NCBI RefSeq assembly: GCF_002179555.1
Contig: NZ_NHOU01000004.1
Coordinates: forward strand, 124,001-188,000
Direction of reading: 5' to 3'
DNA from: Salinicola salarius
Lineage (GTDB): Bacteria; Pseudomonadota; Gammaproteobacteria; Pseudomonadales; Halomonadaceae
Length of the DNA: 64,000 nt
Shown here: piece by piece, positions 44,150 to 54,463 of the stretch
How the letters are laid out: each line of letters starts with the position of its first letter
Position numbering within the stretch: the stretch's first letter is position 1
Notes under the pieces: generated by a model
What the model was told of the DNA's origin: nothing
Databases searched by the model: none
The model's input: only the letters and a program-made list of their open reading frames with translations
Program-made: the position numbers and the translations under genes

Positions 44150-45310
44150 ATGCGCAGCTTGTTTCTCTCTATCCGGCAGAAAGGTACCGAGTTCTGGCGG
44201 AAATGTACCGAGGCGCCCGATTCTCTCCCGGCAGAGCGTCGGCGCAGCTTCGAGATCATGGCTGAAATCTATCTGCTGGCGTTCTGCCTGCAACTGGCGG
44301 TAGCGCCTGTGTTGTATCTCGTCGACCATCCGTTGCTAGGCGGGCTCAATCTGCTCTGCTTGGCGAGTTATGCGTTGGCCCTGGTGTTGCATCGCCGGCT
44401 CTTCGTGGCCACGGCGTTGACGATCAAGCTATCTACCTTCCTGGTCTTCGTCATCATCGGGATTGCCATCACCGCTGACTCATCCAGCTTGATCTACTAT
44501 CTGTTGTTCGCCGAAGTCGAGTTGATGCTTGCCGATCTCAGAAGACGCACCAAGATCTTGGCTACCGGCTGTCTGATCACGCTATCTTTTGGCGTACTTC
44601 ATCTACCGCCACTGCATGACACGGCCAGATCGTTGTCGGCGGTCGATATGCTGCTTTCCGATTTGGGGCTGGGGCTAGTCTTCGTCATGTTGTGCGTGGT
44701 GATTCTGCGCATGTTGACGATCACCGACCGCCACGAATATCGCTACCGGCGCGATGCCATGCATGATTCCCTGACCCGCGTACTCAACCGACGGGCGATC
44801 TTCGAGCGGGCCTCGTTCTACTGGAGAACCCAACGTGATTTCGTCGTCGTGCTGGTGGACGCCGATCACTTCAAGGATATCAACGACAACCATGGACATA
44901 CCGCAGGTGACGCCGTGCTCCGTCATCTGGCTCGTCTGCTGCGGCAGTCGCTGCGTGACGAAGATAGTGTCGGCCGAGTCGGGGGCGAAGAGTTCCTGTT
45001 GCTGTTGCCCGATACGAGCAAGCCCGATGCCATCGGGGCAGCCATGCGGATCCGAAAGCGGCTGGCGCAGTATCCTTGCCGGTTCGATGCTATCAAGCTG
45101 CCGGTGACACTCTCGATGGGTATCGCGACATCGGACGAGGGGTTGCATTTGCGAGACCTGATCGAATTGGCCGATCGCCGACTCTACGCCGCCAAGGACG
45201 CGGGACGCGACCGGGTGGTGACCGAGGGGTTCGCGGACAAGACGGCATCGGACAATGCGGAGCGTCTGGTTCAAGGGGTCGAGCGCGCACTGGAAACCAG
45301 CGAGGCTTGA
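44150..45310 (+). CDS. membrane-bound GGDEF diguanylate cyclase
   Basis: ATG 44150 gives 386 residues. The N-terminal half has about six hydrophobic helices (residues about 38-200), and a GGDEF domain (about 210-370) follows. The domain has DSLTRVLNRRAIFE, LVDADHFKDINDNHGH and the intact active loop RVGGEEFLLLLPD. No inhibitory RxxD is obvious right before the loop. A 290-base AT-rich gap (43859-44149) upstream should hold its promoter and that of doxX. It is the second diguanylate cyclase in the window. Confidence 0.9.
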   Translation: MRSLFLSIRQKGTEFWRKCTEAPDSLPAERRRSFEIMAEIYLLAFCLQLAVAPVLYLVDHPLLGGLNLLCLASYALALVLHRRLFVATALTIKLSTFLVFVIIGIAITADSSSLIYYLLFAEVELMLADLRRRTKILATGCLITLSFGVLHLPPLHDTARSLSAVDMLLSDLGLGLVFVMLCVVILRMLTITDRHEYRYRRDAMHDSLTRVLNRRAIFERASFYWRTQRDFVVVLVDADHFKDINDNHGHTAGDAVLRHLARLLRQSLRDEDSVGRVGGEEFLLLLPDTSKPDAIGAAMRIRKRLAQYPCRFDAIKLPVTLSMGIATSDEGLHLRDLIELADRRLYAAKDAGRDRVVTEGFADKTASDNAERLVQGVERALETSEA

Positions 45311-45458
45311 GCGAAAGCGGCCGCGATCGGAAATCGAATGCGTGTGGGGATTTGGCAGGGACTTGGCGGGGCTAGCTGGGTGTGCCAGCGGCAAGCGCAA
45401 TAGCCACGCTGCCGGGCAAGTCACGCTGACTGGGCAAGCCAAGCGATGGCTGGCGGCT

Positions 45459-45484
45459 TGCGCCCAGGTTCATCCCTGGGCGCA
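45459..45484. terminator. perfect 10-bp stem hairpin between convergent GGDEF and valS
   Basis: TGCGCCCAGG pairs with CCTGGGCGCA around TTCATC, in the 216-base convergent gap. It has no T-run. Confidence 0.45.
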
Positions 45485-45526
45485 GCGCCGTCCTGGATGG
45501 ACAGCCATCGAACGTGGCGTGCTAAC

Positions 45527-48433
45527 TTACAAATCCATGATCTTGGTCCGCTGCTCGACCAGTACCTGACGCGCCGCCAGATACTCCTTGAGCTTGCCGC
45601 GTTCCTTCTCGACGACCGCTTCCGGCGCCTTGGCGGTGAAGCTTTCGTTGCCGAGCTTCTTCTCGATGCCAATGATCAACTTGTCCTGCTTGTCGATCTC
45701 CTTGGCCAGACGCTGCAGTTCGGCGTCCTTGTCGATCAGATCGGCCATCGGCACCAGCACTTCCATGTCGCCGACCAGTTGCGTCGCCGACAGCGGTGCC
45801 TGTGCCGGATCGTCGAGCCAACTGACGCTTTGCAGTTTGGCCAGCTTGGAGAGGAACAGGCGGTTGGCCTCGAGGCGATCGCGATCGCCGGCTTCGCCCT
45901 TGGTCAGCAGCGCATCCAGCGGCTTGCCGGGCGCGATGTTCATCTCGGCGCGGATGTTGCGCACCGCAACGATCACGCCCTTGAGCCATTCGATGTCGCG
46001 AATCGACTGCTCGTCGATGCGCGATGCATCGGCTTCCGGCCAGGGCTGGTTCATCAGGCTTGCGCTGCCGGCATCCGCCGTTTGCGCAAGCGTGCCGGCC
46101 AGCGGCGCGACGCGTTGCCAGATCTCCTCGGAGATGAACGGCATCATCGGATGCGCCAGGCGCAGGATCACCTCCAGCACGCGGACCAGCGTGCGGCGAG
46201 TGCCGCGCTTTCTTTTTTCCAGCTCGGCCGCTCCCGACATCCTGTCTCCCGCGGCATTAGTACCTCCCTGTACGTCATCCTCCCACAGCACTGGCTTGGA
46301 GAGCTCCAGATACCAGTCGCAATACTCGTTCCAGACGAAGTCGTAGAGCGCCTGGGAAGCGTGATCGAAGCGGTACTCTTCCAGCGCCCTGGTGACCTGG
46401 GCTTCGGTCTGCTGCAGGCGCGAAATGATCCAGCGGTCGGCCAGCGACAGCTCGACGGGCTCGCCACCAAGTCCGACATCCTGACCCTCGGCATTCATCA
46501 GCACGTAGCGCGAAGCGTTCCACAGCTTGTTGCAGAAGTTGCGGTAACCGTCGAGGCGGCCCATGTCGAACTTGATGTCGCGCCCGGTGGTCGCCAGCGA
46601 CAGGAAGGTATAGCGCAGCGCGTCGGTGCCGTGGGCCTCGATTCCTTCCGGGAACTCGCTGCGGGTCGCTTTCTCGATCGCGCGCGCCTTCTGCGGCTGC
46701 ATCATGTTGCCGGTACGCTTGGCTACCAGCGTTTCCAGGTCGATGCCGTCGATCAGGTCGATCGGGTCGAGCACGTTGCCCTTGGATTTCGACATCTTCT
46801 GACCTTGGGCGTCGCGCACCAGACCGTGGACATAGACGGTCTTGAACGGCACTTCGCCAGTGAAGTGGCCAGTCAGCATGATCATGCGCGCGACCCAGAA
46901 GAAGATGATGTCGAAACCGGTGACCAGCACGCTGGTGGGGTGGAAGGTCTCGAGTTCCGGTGTCTTTTCCGGCCAGCCGAGGGTGCCGAAGGTCCACAGT
47001 CCGGAGCTGAACCAGGTATCGAGCACGTCGTCGTCCTGGGTCAACGTCACATCGGCGGCGAGCTGGTACTTTTCGCGGGCTTCCTGCTCGGTGCGGGCGA
47101 CGAACACGTTGCCGTCGGCGTCGTACCAGGCCGGAATGCGATGACCCCACCACAGCTGGCGCGAGATGCACCAGTCCTGCAGGTCGCGCATCCAGGCGAA
47201 GTACATGTTCTCGTAGTTCTTGGGCACGAACTCGATATCGCCATTCTCGACGGCTTCGATGGCCGGCTTGGCCAGCTTCTCGACGGCGACGAACCACTGG
47301 TCGGTCAACAGCGGTTCGATGACGTCACCGGAGCGATCGCCGTAGGGCAGGGTGTTGGTGACCGTCTCGATCTGCTCGAGCAGGCCGGCGGCCTCCATGT
47401 CGGCGACGATGCGCTCCCGCGCGACGTAGCGATCCAGGCCGGCATAGGCGGCGGGCAGGGTATCGTCGACATCGGGCAGCCGCCGCCCCTGCAGATCGAA
47501 CGCTTCGGCGCGTTCGAGAATGGTCGCGTCTTTCGAGAAGACGTTGATCAGCGCATGATCGTGGCGCTTGCCGACCTCGTAGTCGTTGAAGTCGTGAGCC
47601 GGGGTGATCTTGACGCAGCCCGAGCCCTTTTCCATGTCGGCGTGTTCGTCGGCAATGATCGGAATACGACGGCCGACCAGCGGCAGCTCGATGAACTTGC
47701 CGATCAGCGAGGTGTAGCGCGGGTCTTCCGGATTGACCGCCACGCCAGTGTCGCCCAGCAGTGTCTCCGGGCGGGTGGTGGCGACGACCAGGTAATCCTT
47801 GCCGTCGGCGGTCCTGGCGCCATCGGCCAGCGGATAGCGGAAGTGCCAGAACTGGCCCTGCTGCTCGCGGTTTTCCACCTCGAGATCGGAGATCGCGGTG
47901 TGCAGCGTCGGGTCCCAGTTGACCAGGCGCTTGCCGCGATAGATCAGCCCTTCGTCATGCAGGCGAACGAAGACTTCCTGCACCGCCTTGTAGAAGCCGT
48001 CGTCCATGGTGAAGCGCTCGCGGCTCCAGTCGACGCTGGCCCCCATGCGGCGCAGCTGGCGGGTAATGTGCCCGCCGGACTCTTCCTTCCACTCCCAGAT
48101 TTTGTCGATGAACGCCTCGCGACCCAGATCGTGGCGCGTCTGGCCGGTTTCCGCAGCCAGCTTGCGCTCCACCAGCATCTGCGTGGCGATGCCGGCATGA
48201 TCGGTGCCGACCTGCCACAGCGTGTTGTTGCCGCGCATGCGCTTCCAGCGCACCAGCGTGTCCATGATCGTGTCCTGGAACGCGTGACCCATGTGCAGGC
48301 TGCCGGTCACGTTGGGCGGCGGAATCATGATCGAGAAGGGTTCGCCTTCTCCGCTCGGCGCGAAGCGGTTGTCGGCTTCCCAGCTTTCATACCAGCGGGT
48401 TTCGATCTGATCGGGTTGGTAGGTCTTGTCCAT
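45527..48433 (-). CDS. valS: valyl-tRNA synthetase
   Basis: The 968-residue class I synthetase starts [19 protein letters not shown], as in other ValRS. The HIGH motif is [15 protein letters not shown] and the KMSKS motif is [14 protein letters not shown]. The editing domain and the C-terminal coiled-coil arm ([19 protein letters not shown]) are present, so the protein is complete. The start at 48433 has no strong ribosome site, but the homology start is clear. It lies downstream of holC on the same strand, as in many gammaproteobacteria. Confidence 0.97.
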   Translation of the reverse strand: MDKTYQPDQIETRWYESWEADNRFAPSGEGEPFSIMIPPPNVTGSLHMGHAFQDTIMDTLVRWKRMRGNNTLWQVGTDHAGIATQMLVERKLAAETGQTRHDLGREAFIDKIWEWKEESGGHITRQLRRMGASVDWSRERFTMDDGFYKAVQEVFVRLHDEGLIYRGKRLVNWDPTLHTAISDLEVENREQQGQFWHFRYPLADGARTADGKDYLVVATTRPETLLGDTGVAVNPEDPRYTSLIGKFIELPLVGRRIPIIADEHADMEKGSGCVKITPAHDFNDYEVGKRHDHALINVFSKDATILERAEAFDLQGRRLPDVDDTLPAAYAGLDRYVARERIVADMEAAGLLEQIETVTNTLPYGDRSGDVIEPLLTDQWFVAVEKLAKPAIEAVENGDIEFVPKNYENMYFAWMRDLQDWCISRQLWWGHRIPAWYDADGNVFVARTEQEAREKYQLAADVTLTQDDDVLDTWFSSGLWTFGTLGWPEKTPELETFHPTSVLVTGFDIIFFWVARMIMLTGHFTGEVPFKTVYVHGLVRDAQGQKMSKSKGNVLDPIDLIDGIDLETLVAKRTGNMMQPQKARAIEKATRSEFPEGIEAHGTDALRYTFLSLATTGRDIKFDMGRLDGYRNFCNKLWNASRYVLMNAEGQDVGLGGEPVELSLADRWIISRLQQTEAQVTRALEEYRFDHASQALYDFVWNEYCDWYLELSKPVLWEDDVQGGTNAAGDRMSGAAELEKRKRGTRRTLVRVLEVILRLAHPMMPFISEEIWQRVAPLAGTLAQTADAGSASLMNQPWPEADASRIDEQSIRDIEWLKGVIVAVRNIRAEMNIAPGKPLDALLTKGEAGDRDRLEANRLFLSKLAKLQSVSWLDDPAQAPLSATQLVGDMEVLVPMADLIDKDAELQRLAKEIDKQDKLIIGIEKKLGNESFTAKAPEAVVEKERGKLKEYLAARQVLVEQRTKIMDL

Positions 48434-48582
48434 GGCGACTATCGGGCTCGAATCGGTGACGACGACACGCGGCACGGCGAAATGCCGCGTAGCGAAAAAT
48501 GGCGGGGATTATACCTTGTCGACGGCCATGGAGTCAGGTCGGTATGTGGGATACGAAGGCTGGGTGTCAGCCATTACCCGGA

Positions 48583-49008
48583 TCAGAGTTTGTGCGCCTC
48601 GACGCGGTATCCCCGATCCTTGTAGGTCTTCCAGCAGGCGCGCTTGGTACGCAGCACGTCCTGATGCTGGTTGATGATCTCGGCGACCCGCTCCACCCGC
48701 GAGAACCACTCGGGAATCTCGTCGTGCAGATTCAACATGGCCTGCACACCCGGTTCCGGCACGGTTTCCCAGCCGATCGTCACCGGCGGTGGCGGCTCCA
48801 TCGCATCGCCCGCCACCCGGTGCGGGACGTAGCTCTCTTCGCGGAAGGTCCACAGCAGCTCGTCCAGCTCGCGGGCCATGGCCTCGTCCTGCGTATGGAT
48901 GTGCAACTGATACCCCTTGCGATAGATCGTCTCCGCCAGCCGGCAGGCGAAGTCGAGCCGGGCTTCCAGCGTGGTATCGGGCAAAATGTAGAAATCGACC
49001 TTGGTCAT
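48583..49008 (-). CDS. holC: DNA polymerase III chi subunit
   Basis: The 141-residue protein matches HolC: MTKVDFYILPDTTLEARLDF, then QDEAMARELDELLWTFREES and YVPHRVAGD. Chi links the clamp loader (through psi) to single-strand-binding protein at the replication fork. CCGAAGGGA lies close before the start codon. It is 149 bases upstream of valS. Confidence 0.94.
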   Translation of the reverse strand: MTKVDFYILPDTTLEARLDFACRLAETIYRKGYQLHIHTQDEAMARELDELLWTFREESYVPHRVAGDAMEPPPPVTIGWETVPEPGVQAMLNLHDEIPEWFSRVERVAEIINQHQDVLRTKRACWKTYKDRGYRVEAHKL

Positions 49009-49081
49009 AAATCCCTTCGGGGAGCGGTAAGCAGCAAGAGCGGCGCTTCGCGCCTGGACGCGGTAAGAAAAGCCAATCCCG

Positions 49082-49116
49082 GCTACGGGCTACGGGCTAC
49101 GGGTCACGGGCTACGA
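49082..49116. repeat. five 7-bp tandem units (GCTACGG)
   Basis: Units GCTACGG x3, GTCACGG and GCTACGA run head to tail in the 294-base gap between the short-chain dehydrogenase and holC. No gene is seen in that gap. Confidence 0.8.
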
Positions 49117-49302
49117 CGTCGTGAAAAAAGTCGCAGGATATCGAATTCTGTCCTTGGCGGCTCGTCTACGGGCTCGAGTCGGCGCCGAGCGAGATGAGTG
49201 GCTAGGCGCACGGCGCGCAAGGAACGAGACATAACACGGGGTTAGGCGAGGCCCGCGCGCGTCGTGCAACAACGCCAATCGCTCGCGCAGGCCCGACCTC
49301 TC

Positions 49303-50043
49303 CTAGACGCCGCCGTCGATGTCGACGAGTGCTCCTGTTGTGAATCCTGCCTCGGCCAGCCACAGGATGCCGTTGGCGATCTCTTCCGGCTCGCCGATGC
49401 GGCCCATGGGGATCACCGAGCCGGCCACCTCTGGCTTGTCCGGGTTGCCGCCGCTGGCGTGGATGGTGGTGCGGATGACGCCGGGGCGGACGGTGTTGAC
49501 GCGAATGCCTTCGCCGGCAACTTCCTTCGAGAGCCCTTCGGTCATTACGTCGATGGCGCCCTTGGAGGCGGCATAGTCGATGTATTCCCCCGCGCCACCG
49601 AGATGCGAAGCGGCCGAACCGACATTGACGATGACGCCGCCCTTGCCGCCGTGCTTGGTCGACATGCGCTTGATCGCTTCCCGGGCGCAGATGAACGGGC
49701 CGACGACGTTGATCTTCATCATCCGGTCGACGCGCTCGAAGCTCATTTCGTCGACGCGGCTGATCTGGTCGACCACACCGGCATTGTTGACCAGGACTTC
49801 GACCCGGCCCAGCTCGCGGTCGACGGTCTCGAACATGGCGACGATGGCGGCTTCGTCGACGACATCGGCCTGGACCGCGATCGCGCGGCCGCCGTCGGCT
49901 TCGATCTCGGCCACGACCTTGTCCGCGGACGCCTTGTCGCTGCGGTAGTTCACGGCGACGGCGTAGCCTTTCTGGGCGGCCATGAGGGCGGTGGCGGCGC
50001 CAATGCCGCGTCCGGCACCGGTAATGATCATCACGGGTTTCAT
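49303..50043 (-). CDS. short-chain dehydrogenase/reductase (FabG-like SDR)
   Basis: ATG 50043 follows AAAGGATGATGTG and gives 246 residues. It has the Rossmann motif TGAGRGIGAATA, NNAGV, the catalytic Ser in VNVGSAASHLG, Tyr and Lys in YIDYAASKGAI and the tail GALVDIDGGV. Arg38-like residues (NYRSDKAS) suggest NADP preference (inference). The substrate is unknown. It and ilvE sit between holC and pepA, genes that are often adjacent in related bacteria. Confidence 0.92.
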   Translation of the reverse strand: MKPVMIITGAGRGIGAATALMAAQKGYAVAVNYRSDKASADKVVAEIEADGGRAIAVQADVVDEAAIVAMFETVDRELGRVEVLVNNAGVVDQISRVDEMSFERVDRMMKINVVGPFICAREAIKRMSTKHGGKGGVIVNVGSAASHLGGAGEYIDYAASKGAIDVMTEGLSKEVAGEGIRVNTVRPGVIRTTIHASGGNPDKPEVAGSVIPMGRIGEPEEIANGILWLAEAGFTTGALVDIDGGV

Positions 50044-50190
50044 CACATCATCCTTTCGTGAGTGGGTCGCGAGAATCGCAAGACGAAGCGACCGCCGGTG
50101 GGCGGTCGTTCCGGGCTCGGGATGCGATCCCGAGCTCAGCGTCTTGCACGGTTTCAGCGTAGGACGGAACCAGGGCCAGCGCACCAGGGC

Positions 50191-50248
50191 CTGTCGTATC
50201 TAGGCTCTGTCGTATCCAGACCCTGTCGTATCATGGCCCTGTCGTATC
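50191..50248. repeat. four CTGTCGTATC units with exact 16-bp period
   Basis: Copies start at 50191, 50207, 50223 and 50239. They lie in the 249-base gap after ilvE and before the short-chain dehydrogenase. Confidence 0.85.
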
Positions 50249-50276
50249 AGAGACCCCGCACTTCAGACCCTGAGGG

Positions 50277-50317
50277 CATCAGGTCAGTCGCATCAGGCCA
50301 GTCGCATCAGCCAGCCG
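50277..50317. repeat. CATCAG(G)(T/C)CAGTCG units, 14-bp period, running into the ilvE stop
   Basis: Units start at 50277 and 50291, with a degenerate one at 50305. The second unit contains the ilvE stop codon (50293-50295), so the repeat array touches coding DNA. Confidence 0.75.
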
Positions 50318-51393
50318 CGAGTGTCTTCGCTACGGCCGTACTGGATGTCGAGCAGGCGCTTGCGCAGCTTGGCGCTGACCGCTTCGCCTTCGATCTCCGG
50401 TGTGACGATACGGTCGCTTTCGGTCACCAGCTGGCCGATCTGGGTGATGACGGCGGCGGTGCCGCAGGCGAACACTTCGACGATCTCGCCACTGGCTACG
50501 CCGTCGCGCCATTCGTCGATGCTGATCGGCCGCTCTTCCGGCGTCAGGCCGGCGTCGCGAGCCAGTTCCAGGATCGAGTCGCGAGTGACGCCTTCCAGGA
50601 TGGTGCCGGTCAGCGCCGGCGTCACCAGGCGACCATCGCGGTAGACGAAGAACAGATTCATGCCACCCAGCTCTTCGATCCACTTGTTTTCCGCCGCGTC
50701 GAGGAACGCGACCTGATCGCAGCCATGGCTTTCGGCTTCGGCCTGGGCCAGCAACGACGCTGCGTAGTTGCCACCGCACTTGGCGAAACCGGTGCCGCCC
50801 GGTGCGGCGCGGTTGTAGTGCTGGGAGAGCCAGATCGAGACCGGCTTGCCGCCGCCCTTGAAGTAGGAGGCGGCCGGCGAGGCGATCAGATAGTAATCGA
50901 CCTCCGCCGCCGGCTTGACGCCTAGCGACTTGCCGTTGCCGATCATGAACGGACGCAGGTACAGGCTGCACTCTTCGGCATCGTTCTTCGGCGTCGGCAC
51001 CCAGTCGACGTCCTGCGCCACCAGAGTCTTGAGCGAGCCGAGGAAAGTCTCGTCATCGAGCTCCGGCAACGCCAGACGGCGAGCGGAAGCGCGGAAACGC
51101 GCCGCGTTCTTCGCGGGGCGGAAGGTCCAGACCGAACCGTCGGCATGGCGATACGCCTTGATGCCTTCGAAGATCTCCTGGCCGTAGTGCAGCACCGGAG
51201 AGGCCGGGTCGATCAGCAGCGGCCCGTAGGGACGGATCTCGCCGCGTTGCCAGCCGCCCGACTTGGTCCAGCGTACGTGTACCATGTGGTCGGTGAAGTA
51301 GCGGCCGAAGCCCGGGTTGGCAAGAATCTCGTTGCGCAGAGCAGCATCGAGTGGATTGGATGAAAGGTGGGCTTCGAAACCTGAAGTGGACAC
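50293..51393 (-). CDS. ilvE: branched-chain amino acid aminotransferase
   Basis: The 366-residue fold-type IV PLP enzyme transfers the amino group of Leu, Ile and Val. It has LHYGQEIFEGIKAYRHADGS, LYLRPFMIGNGKSLGV and the PLP lysine in GGTGFAKCGGNYAASL. EELGGMNLFFVYRDG and VFACGTAAVITQIG form the cofactor pocket. Length and motifs fit the long (mitochondrial/plant-type) IlvE branch. The 268-base gap upstream (51394-51661) contains the AT-rich CATTTAAATTAGCATGC region, a likely promoter. Confidence 0.95.
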   Translation of the reverse strand: MSTSGFEAHLSSNPLDAALRNEILANPGFGRYFTDHMVHVRWTKSGGWQRGEIRPYGPLLIDPASPVLHYGQEIFEGIKAYRHADGSVWTFRPAKNAARFRASARRLALPELDDETFLGSLKTLVAQDVDWVPTPKNDAEECSLYLRPFMIGNGKSLGVKPAAEVDYYLIASPAASYFKGGGKPVSIWLSQHYNRAAPGGTGFAKCGGNYAASLLAQAEAESHGCDQVAFLDAAENKWIEELGGMNLFFVYRDGRLVTPALTGTILEGVTRDSILELARDAGLTPEERPISIDEWRDGVASGEIVEVFACGTAAVITQIGQLVTESDRIVTPEIEGEAVSAKLRKRLLDIQYGRSEDTRGWLMRLA

Positions 51394-51661
51394 TGCGACT
51401 TCTCCTGACAGTCCATGATGCCTGACGACGCGAGCGGGGCGGCAGGCGGTCGATGACTTCGGTTGGGGGCTGCCCGGCCGACGGGCAGCGGAACATTTAA
51501 ATTAGCATGCAAATCGTAGGCTGCGAAGAGGGCGGCGGCGGTTATCTCTGGCGCCCGATTCCGCGCCTGTCCCGGCGCCTGCGAGTTTCAGCGCCTGCCT
51601 GCGGCGAGCTGATATTTTCCCGCGTGGCGCCGCCGCTCTCCACGGCCAAACTCCACAATGA

Positions 51662-53179
51662 TCAGGCCTCCGGTGTGACCATCAGCTCGCTCTCGCGGTC
51701 CAGCAGATAGCGCGTCAGCAATCCTACCGGGCGGCCGCTGGCGCCTTTCTGCTTGCCGCTGTCCCAGCCGGTGCCGGCGATATCGAGATGCGCCCACGGA
51801 TACTTGTCGGCGAAGCGTGACAGGAAGCAGGCGGCGGTAATGCTGCCGGCCGGACGCCCGCCGATGTTGGCGAGATCGGCGAAGTTGGAGTCCAGCTGCT
51901 GCTGGTAGTCGTCCCACAGCGGCATGTGCCAGGCGCGATCCCAGGAGGACTCACCCGCTTCGAGCAGGTCCAGCGCGAGGTCGTCGTCATTGGAGAACAG
52001 GCCGCTGGCATGATCGCCCAGTGCGATGACGCAGGCGCCGGTGAGGGTGGCGATATCGACGACGCTGGCCGGTTCGAAGCGCTCGGCGTAGGTCAGCGCG
52101 TCGCACAGCACCAAGCGGCCTTCGGCGTCGGTGTTGAGGATCTCGACGGTCAGCCCCTTGAGCGTGGTGACGATATCGCCGGGCTTGATCGCGCGGCCAT
52201 CCGGCATGTTTTCGGCACTGGCGACGATCGCCACGACATTCAGCTTGGGCTGCAGCGCGATCACGCTCTTCATGGTGCCGAAGACGCTGGCGGCGCCGCA
52301 CATGTCGAACTTCATCTCGTCCATGCCGGCCCCCGCCTTGAGCGAGATACCGCCGGTATCGAACGTGATGCCCTTGCCGACCAGCACATGGGGCGACTCT
52401 TCGGGATCCTCCGCACCCTGATATTTCATCACGATCAGCTTGGAGGGTTCCGCGCTGCCGCGGCCCACCGCCAGCAGCGAGTGCGCGCCCAGCGCTTCCA
52501 GCTCGGCCTCGTCGAGAATCTCGACGCTCAGCGAGCCGGCGGATTCTCCTGCCAGCGTCTCGGCCTGATTGGCCAGGTAGGTGGGCGTGCAGATATTGCC
52601 GGGCAGGTTGCCCAGAGTACGGGCCAGATTGACGCCATCGCCCAGTGCCGCGCCGATGCGAGCCCCGGCCTTGGCGTTATCCGCCTGACTGGCATCGCTG
52701 ACCAGCAGCTCGACATTGCGCAGCTGTGGCACCGGTGGCTGAGTCGACTTGCATTGAGTGAAGCGATAGACGGCTCGCGTGGCGGCTTCCAGCGTCATCT
52801 GCGCGTTCCAGGCCGCGTCGCGATCCTCGACCATGGCGTCCGTGAAAGCCGCGGCGGCACTGTCGACCGGCAGTTTGGCCAGCGCGGTGAAGGCGGCATC
52901 GAGCGACTTGCGCAGGGCACCTTCATTGAATGTATCCCGCTTGCCGAGCCCCACCAGCAGCAGACGCTCGGCGGCGAGACCCGGCGCGAACGGAATCAGC
53001 TGAACATTGGCGAGCTCCGGGGTGAAATCGCCGCGCTCGACCAGTTGCGCGATCAAGCGTTCGCTGGCGTCATCCAGCTTGGCGGCGGCGGATAGCAGGT
53101 CGCCATCCTCAAACAGCGGTACGACCAGACAGGCTGTTTCGACCTTGGCTGGATTGACGGTCAGTACGGAAAATTCCAT
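51662..53179 (-). CDS. pepA: leucyl aminopeptidase A
   Basis: Start at ATG 53179 follows GGAGATGTC and matches PepA proteins (MEFSVLTVNPAKVETACLVV). The 505-residue M17 metallopeptidase has KGITFDTGGISLKAGAGMDE and the signature NTDAEGRLVLCDAL, with the two-metal ligands and catalytic Lys/Arg. It trims N-terminal residues; in E. coli PepA also binds DNA in Xer recombination and carAB control. It is divergent from lptF, the usual gammaproteobacterial arrangement. Confidence 0.96.
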   Translation of the reverse strand: MEFSVLTVNPAKVETACLVVPLFEDGDLLSAAAKLDDASERLIAQLVERGDFTPELANVQLIPFAPGLAAERLLLVGLGKRDTFNEGALRKSLDAAFTALAKLPVDSAAAAFTDAMVEDRDAAWNAQMTLEAATRAVYRFTQCKSTQPPVPQLRNVELLVSDASQADNAKAGARIGAALGDGVNLARTLGNLPGNICTPTYLANQAETLAGESAGSLSVEILDEAELEALGAHSLLAVGRGSAEPSKLIVMKYQGAEDPEESPHVLVGKGITFDTGGISLKAGAGMDEMKFDMCGAASVFGTMKSVIALQPKLNVVAIVASAENMPDGRAIKPGDIVTTLKGLTVEILNTDAEGRLVLCDALTYAERFEPASVVDIATLTGACVIALGDHASGLFSNDDDLALDLLEAGESSWDRAWHMPLWDDYQQQLDSNFADLANIGGRPAGSITAACFLSRFADKYPWAHLDIAGTGWDSGKQKGASGRPVGLLTRYLLDRESELMVTPEA

Positions 53180-53380
53180 GACATCTCCACACGACAGAGG
53201 CTTCATCCACACCACCGACATCTCACGAAGAGACAAGGGCGAGCGGTTTCTGGATAATGCTGGCACGTCGCCAGCCTCGAACGTTTCTCAGTGTACGCAA
53301 AGCGGTGCCGTATTGCATGGACCGGCAACCGGCGTCGATAGGAAGACAGGCCAGCAAGGAAGCCATTTCGGGAGACACTT

Positions 53381-54463
53381 TTGATTATTTTTCGTTATCT
53401 GACTCGCGAGATACTCACCACCATGGCCGCCGTTGCCGGCGTGCTGCTATTGGTGATCATGGGCAACCGCTTCATCAGCTACTTTACCGATGTGGCGCAA
53501 GGGGACTTTCCCGCCAGGCTGCTCGGCACCTTGATGCTGTATCAGTTGCCGAACTTCATGCAGTTACTGCTGCCGCTGGCATTCTTTCTGGCTATCCTGC
53601 TGGCATACGGGCAGCTCTATCTCAACAGCGAAATCACCGTGCTGGCGGCCTGTGGCGTCAGCCCGCGCAAGCTGTTGCATGCGGCATTATGGCCCGCCGC
53701 GGTCGTGGCCCTGCTGGTAGGTGTCTGCAGTCTATGGTTGACACCGGCCGGCCTGGTGCATAACGAGAGCATGCTGGATGATCAAAAGCAGAACGCCGAT
53801 TTCAGTACACTGACGCCCGGACGTTTCCAGGAGCTTGGCGATCGTACGGCATACACCGAGTCGCTCGGCGACGACGCCAGCCGCATGCAGGACCTGTTCA
53901 TCGCCGAACAGGAGGAGCAGGCCAACGGCCCGCCGAGACAGGTCATCACGCGTGCTCGTAGCGGTTATCAGGCGACCGACCCGGAGACGGGCAGCCGTTA
54001 TCTGGTTCTCAAGAACGGTTACCGTTACAGCGTCGTGCCGGGTAGTGCGGCGAGTGACCGCCTTCAGTTCGAGACCTATGCCATTCGCCTCGCCGGCGCC
54101 GCTACGACGCCGCAATACGACGACGTCGAACTATTATCCACGCCCTCCCTGCTTGCCAGTGACGATCCGGAGGCCCGCGGGGCGCTTCAGTGGCGCGCCA
54201 GCCTGCCCTTGATGGTACTGATCCTGACCCTGATCGCGCTTCCGCTGTCACGCGCCAATCCACGCCACGGGCGTTTTGCCAAGCTGCTGCCGTCGATCTT
54301 TCTGTACATCTGCTACATGAGCCTGCTGCTGGCGGCACAGAGCGCCATCGCCAGGGAGCAGTTGTCGGCGACGCTGGGGGTATGGCCGATCCATATCGCT
54401 TTTCTCGCGTTCGGTTTATGGCTGAACCGAGGCCGACGTCCACGCAGGAGACGTGTCCTATGA
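53381..54463 (+). CDS. lptF: lipopolysaccharide export permease LptF
   Basis: The 360-residue YjgP/YjgQ-family protein begins at TTG 53381 after GGGAGACACTT: IIFRYLTREILTTMAAVAG. Helices flank a large periplasmic beta-jellyroll. The residues LAYGQLYLNSEITVLAACG form the coupling loop that contacts the LptB ATPase. With LptG and LptB it extracts lipopolysaccharide from the inner membrane. Its stop overlaps the lptG start (ATGA). The 201-base gap to pepA carries both promoters. Confidence 0.95.
   Translation: MIIFRYLTREILTTMAAVAGVLLLVIMGNRFISYFTDVAQGDFPARLLGTLMLYQLPNFMQLLLPLAFFLAILLAYGQLYLNSEITVLAACGVSPRKLLHAALWPAAVVALLVGVCSLWLTPAGLVHNESMLDDQKQNADFSTLTPGRFQELGDRTAYTESLGDDASRMQDLFIAEQEEQANGPPRQVITRARSGYQATDPETGSRYLVLKNGYRYSVVPGSAASDRLQFETYAIRLAGAATTPQYDDVELLSTPSLLASDDPEARGALQWRASLPLMVLILTLIALPLSRANPRHGRFAKLLPSIFLYICYMSLLLAAQSAIAREQLSATLGVWPIHIAFLAFGLWLNRGRRPRRRRVL

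Noticed and set aside
45446-48625. 1059-codon plus-strand frame opposite valS
   Set aside because: valS is complete with its signature motifs; the antisense frame is a by-product of codon bias.
50191-50317. CRISPR array
   Set aside because: Units of 10-16 bp with no unique spacers of 30 bp and no cas genes; these are simple tandem repeats.
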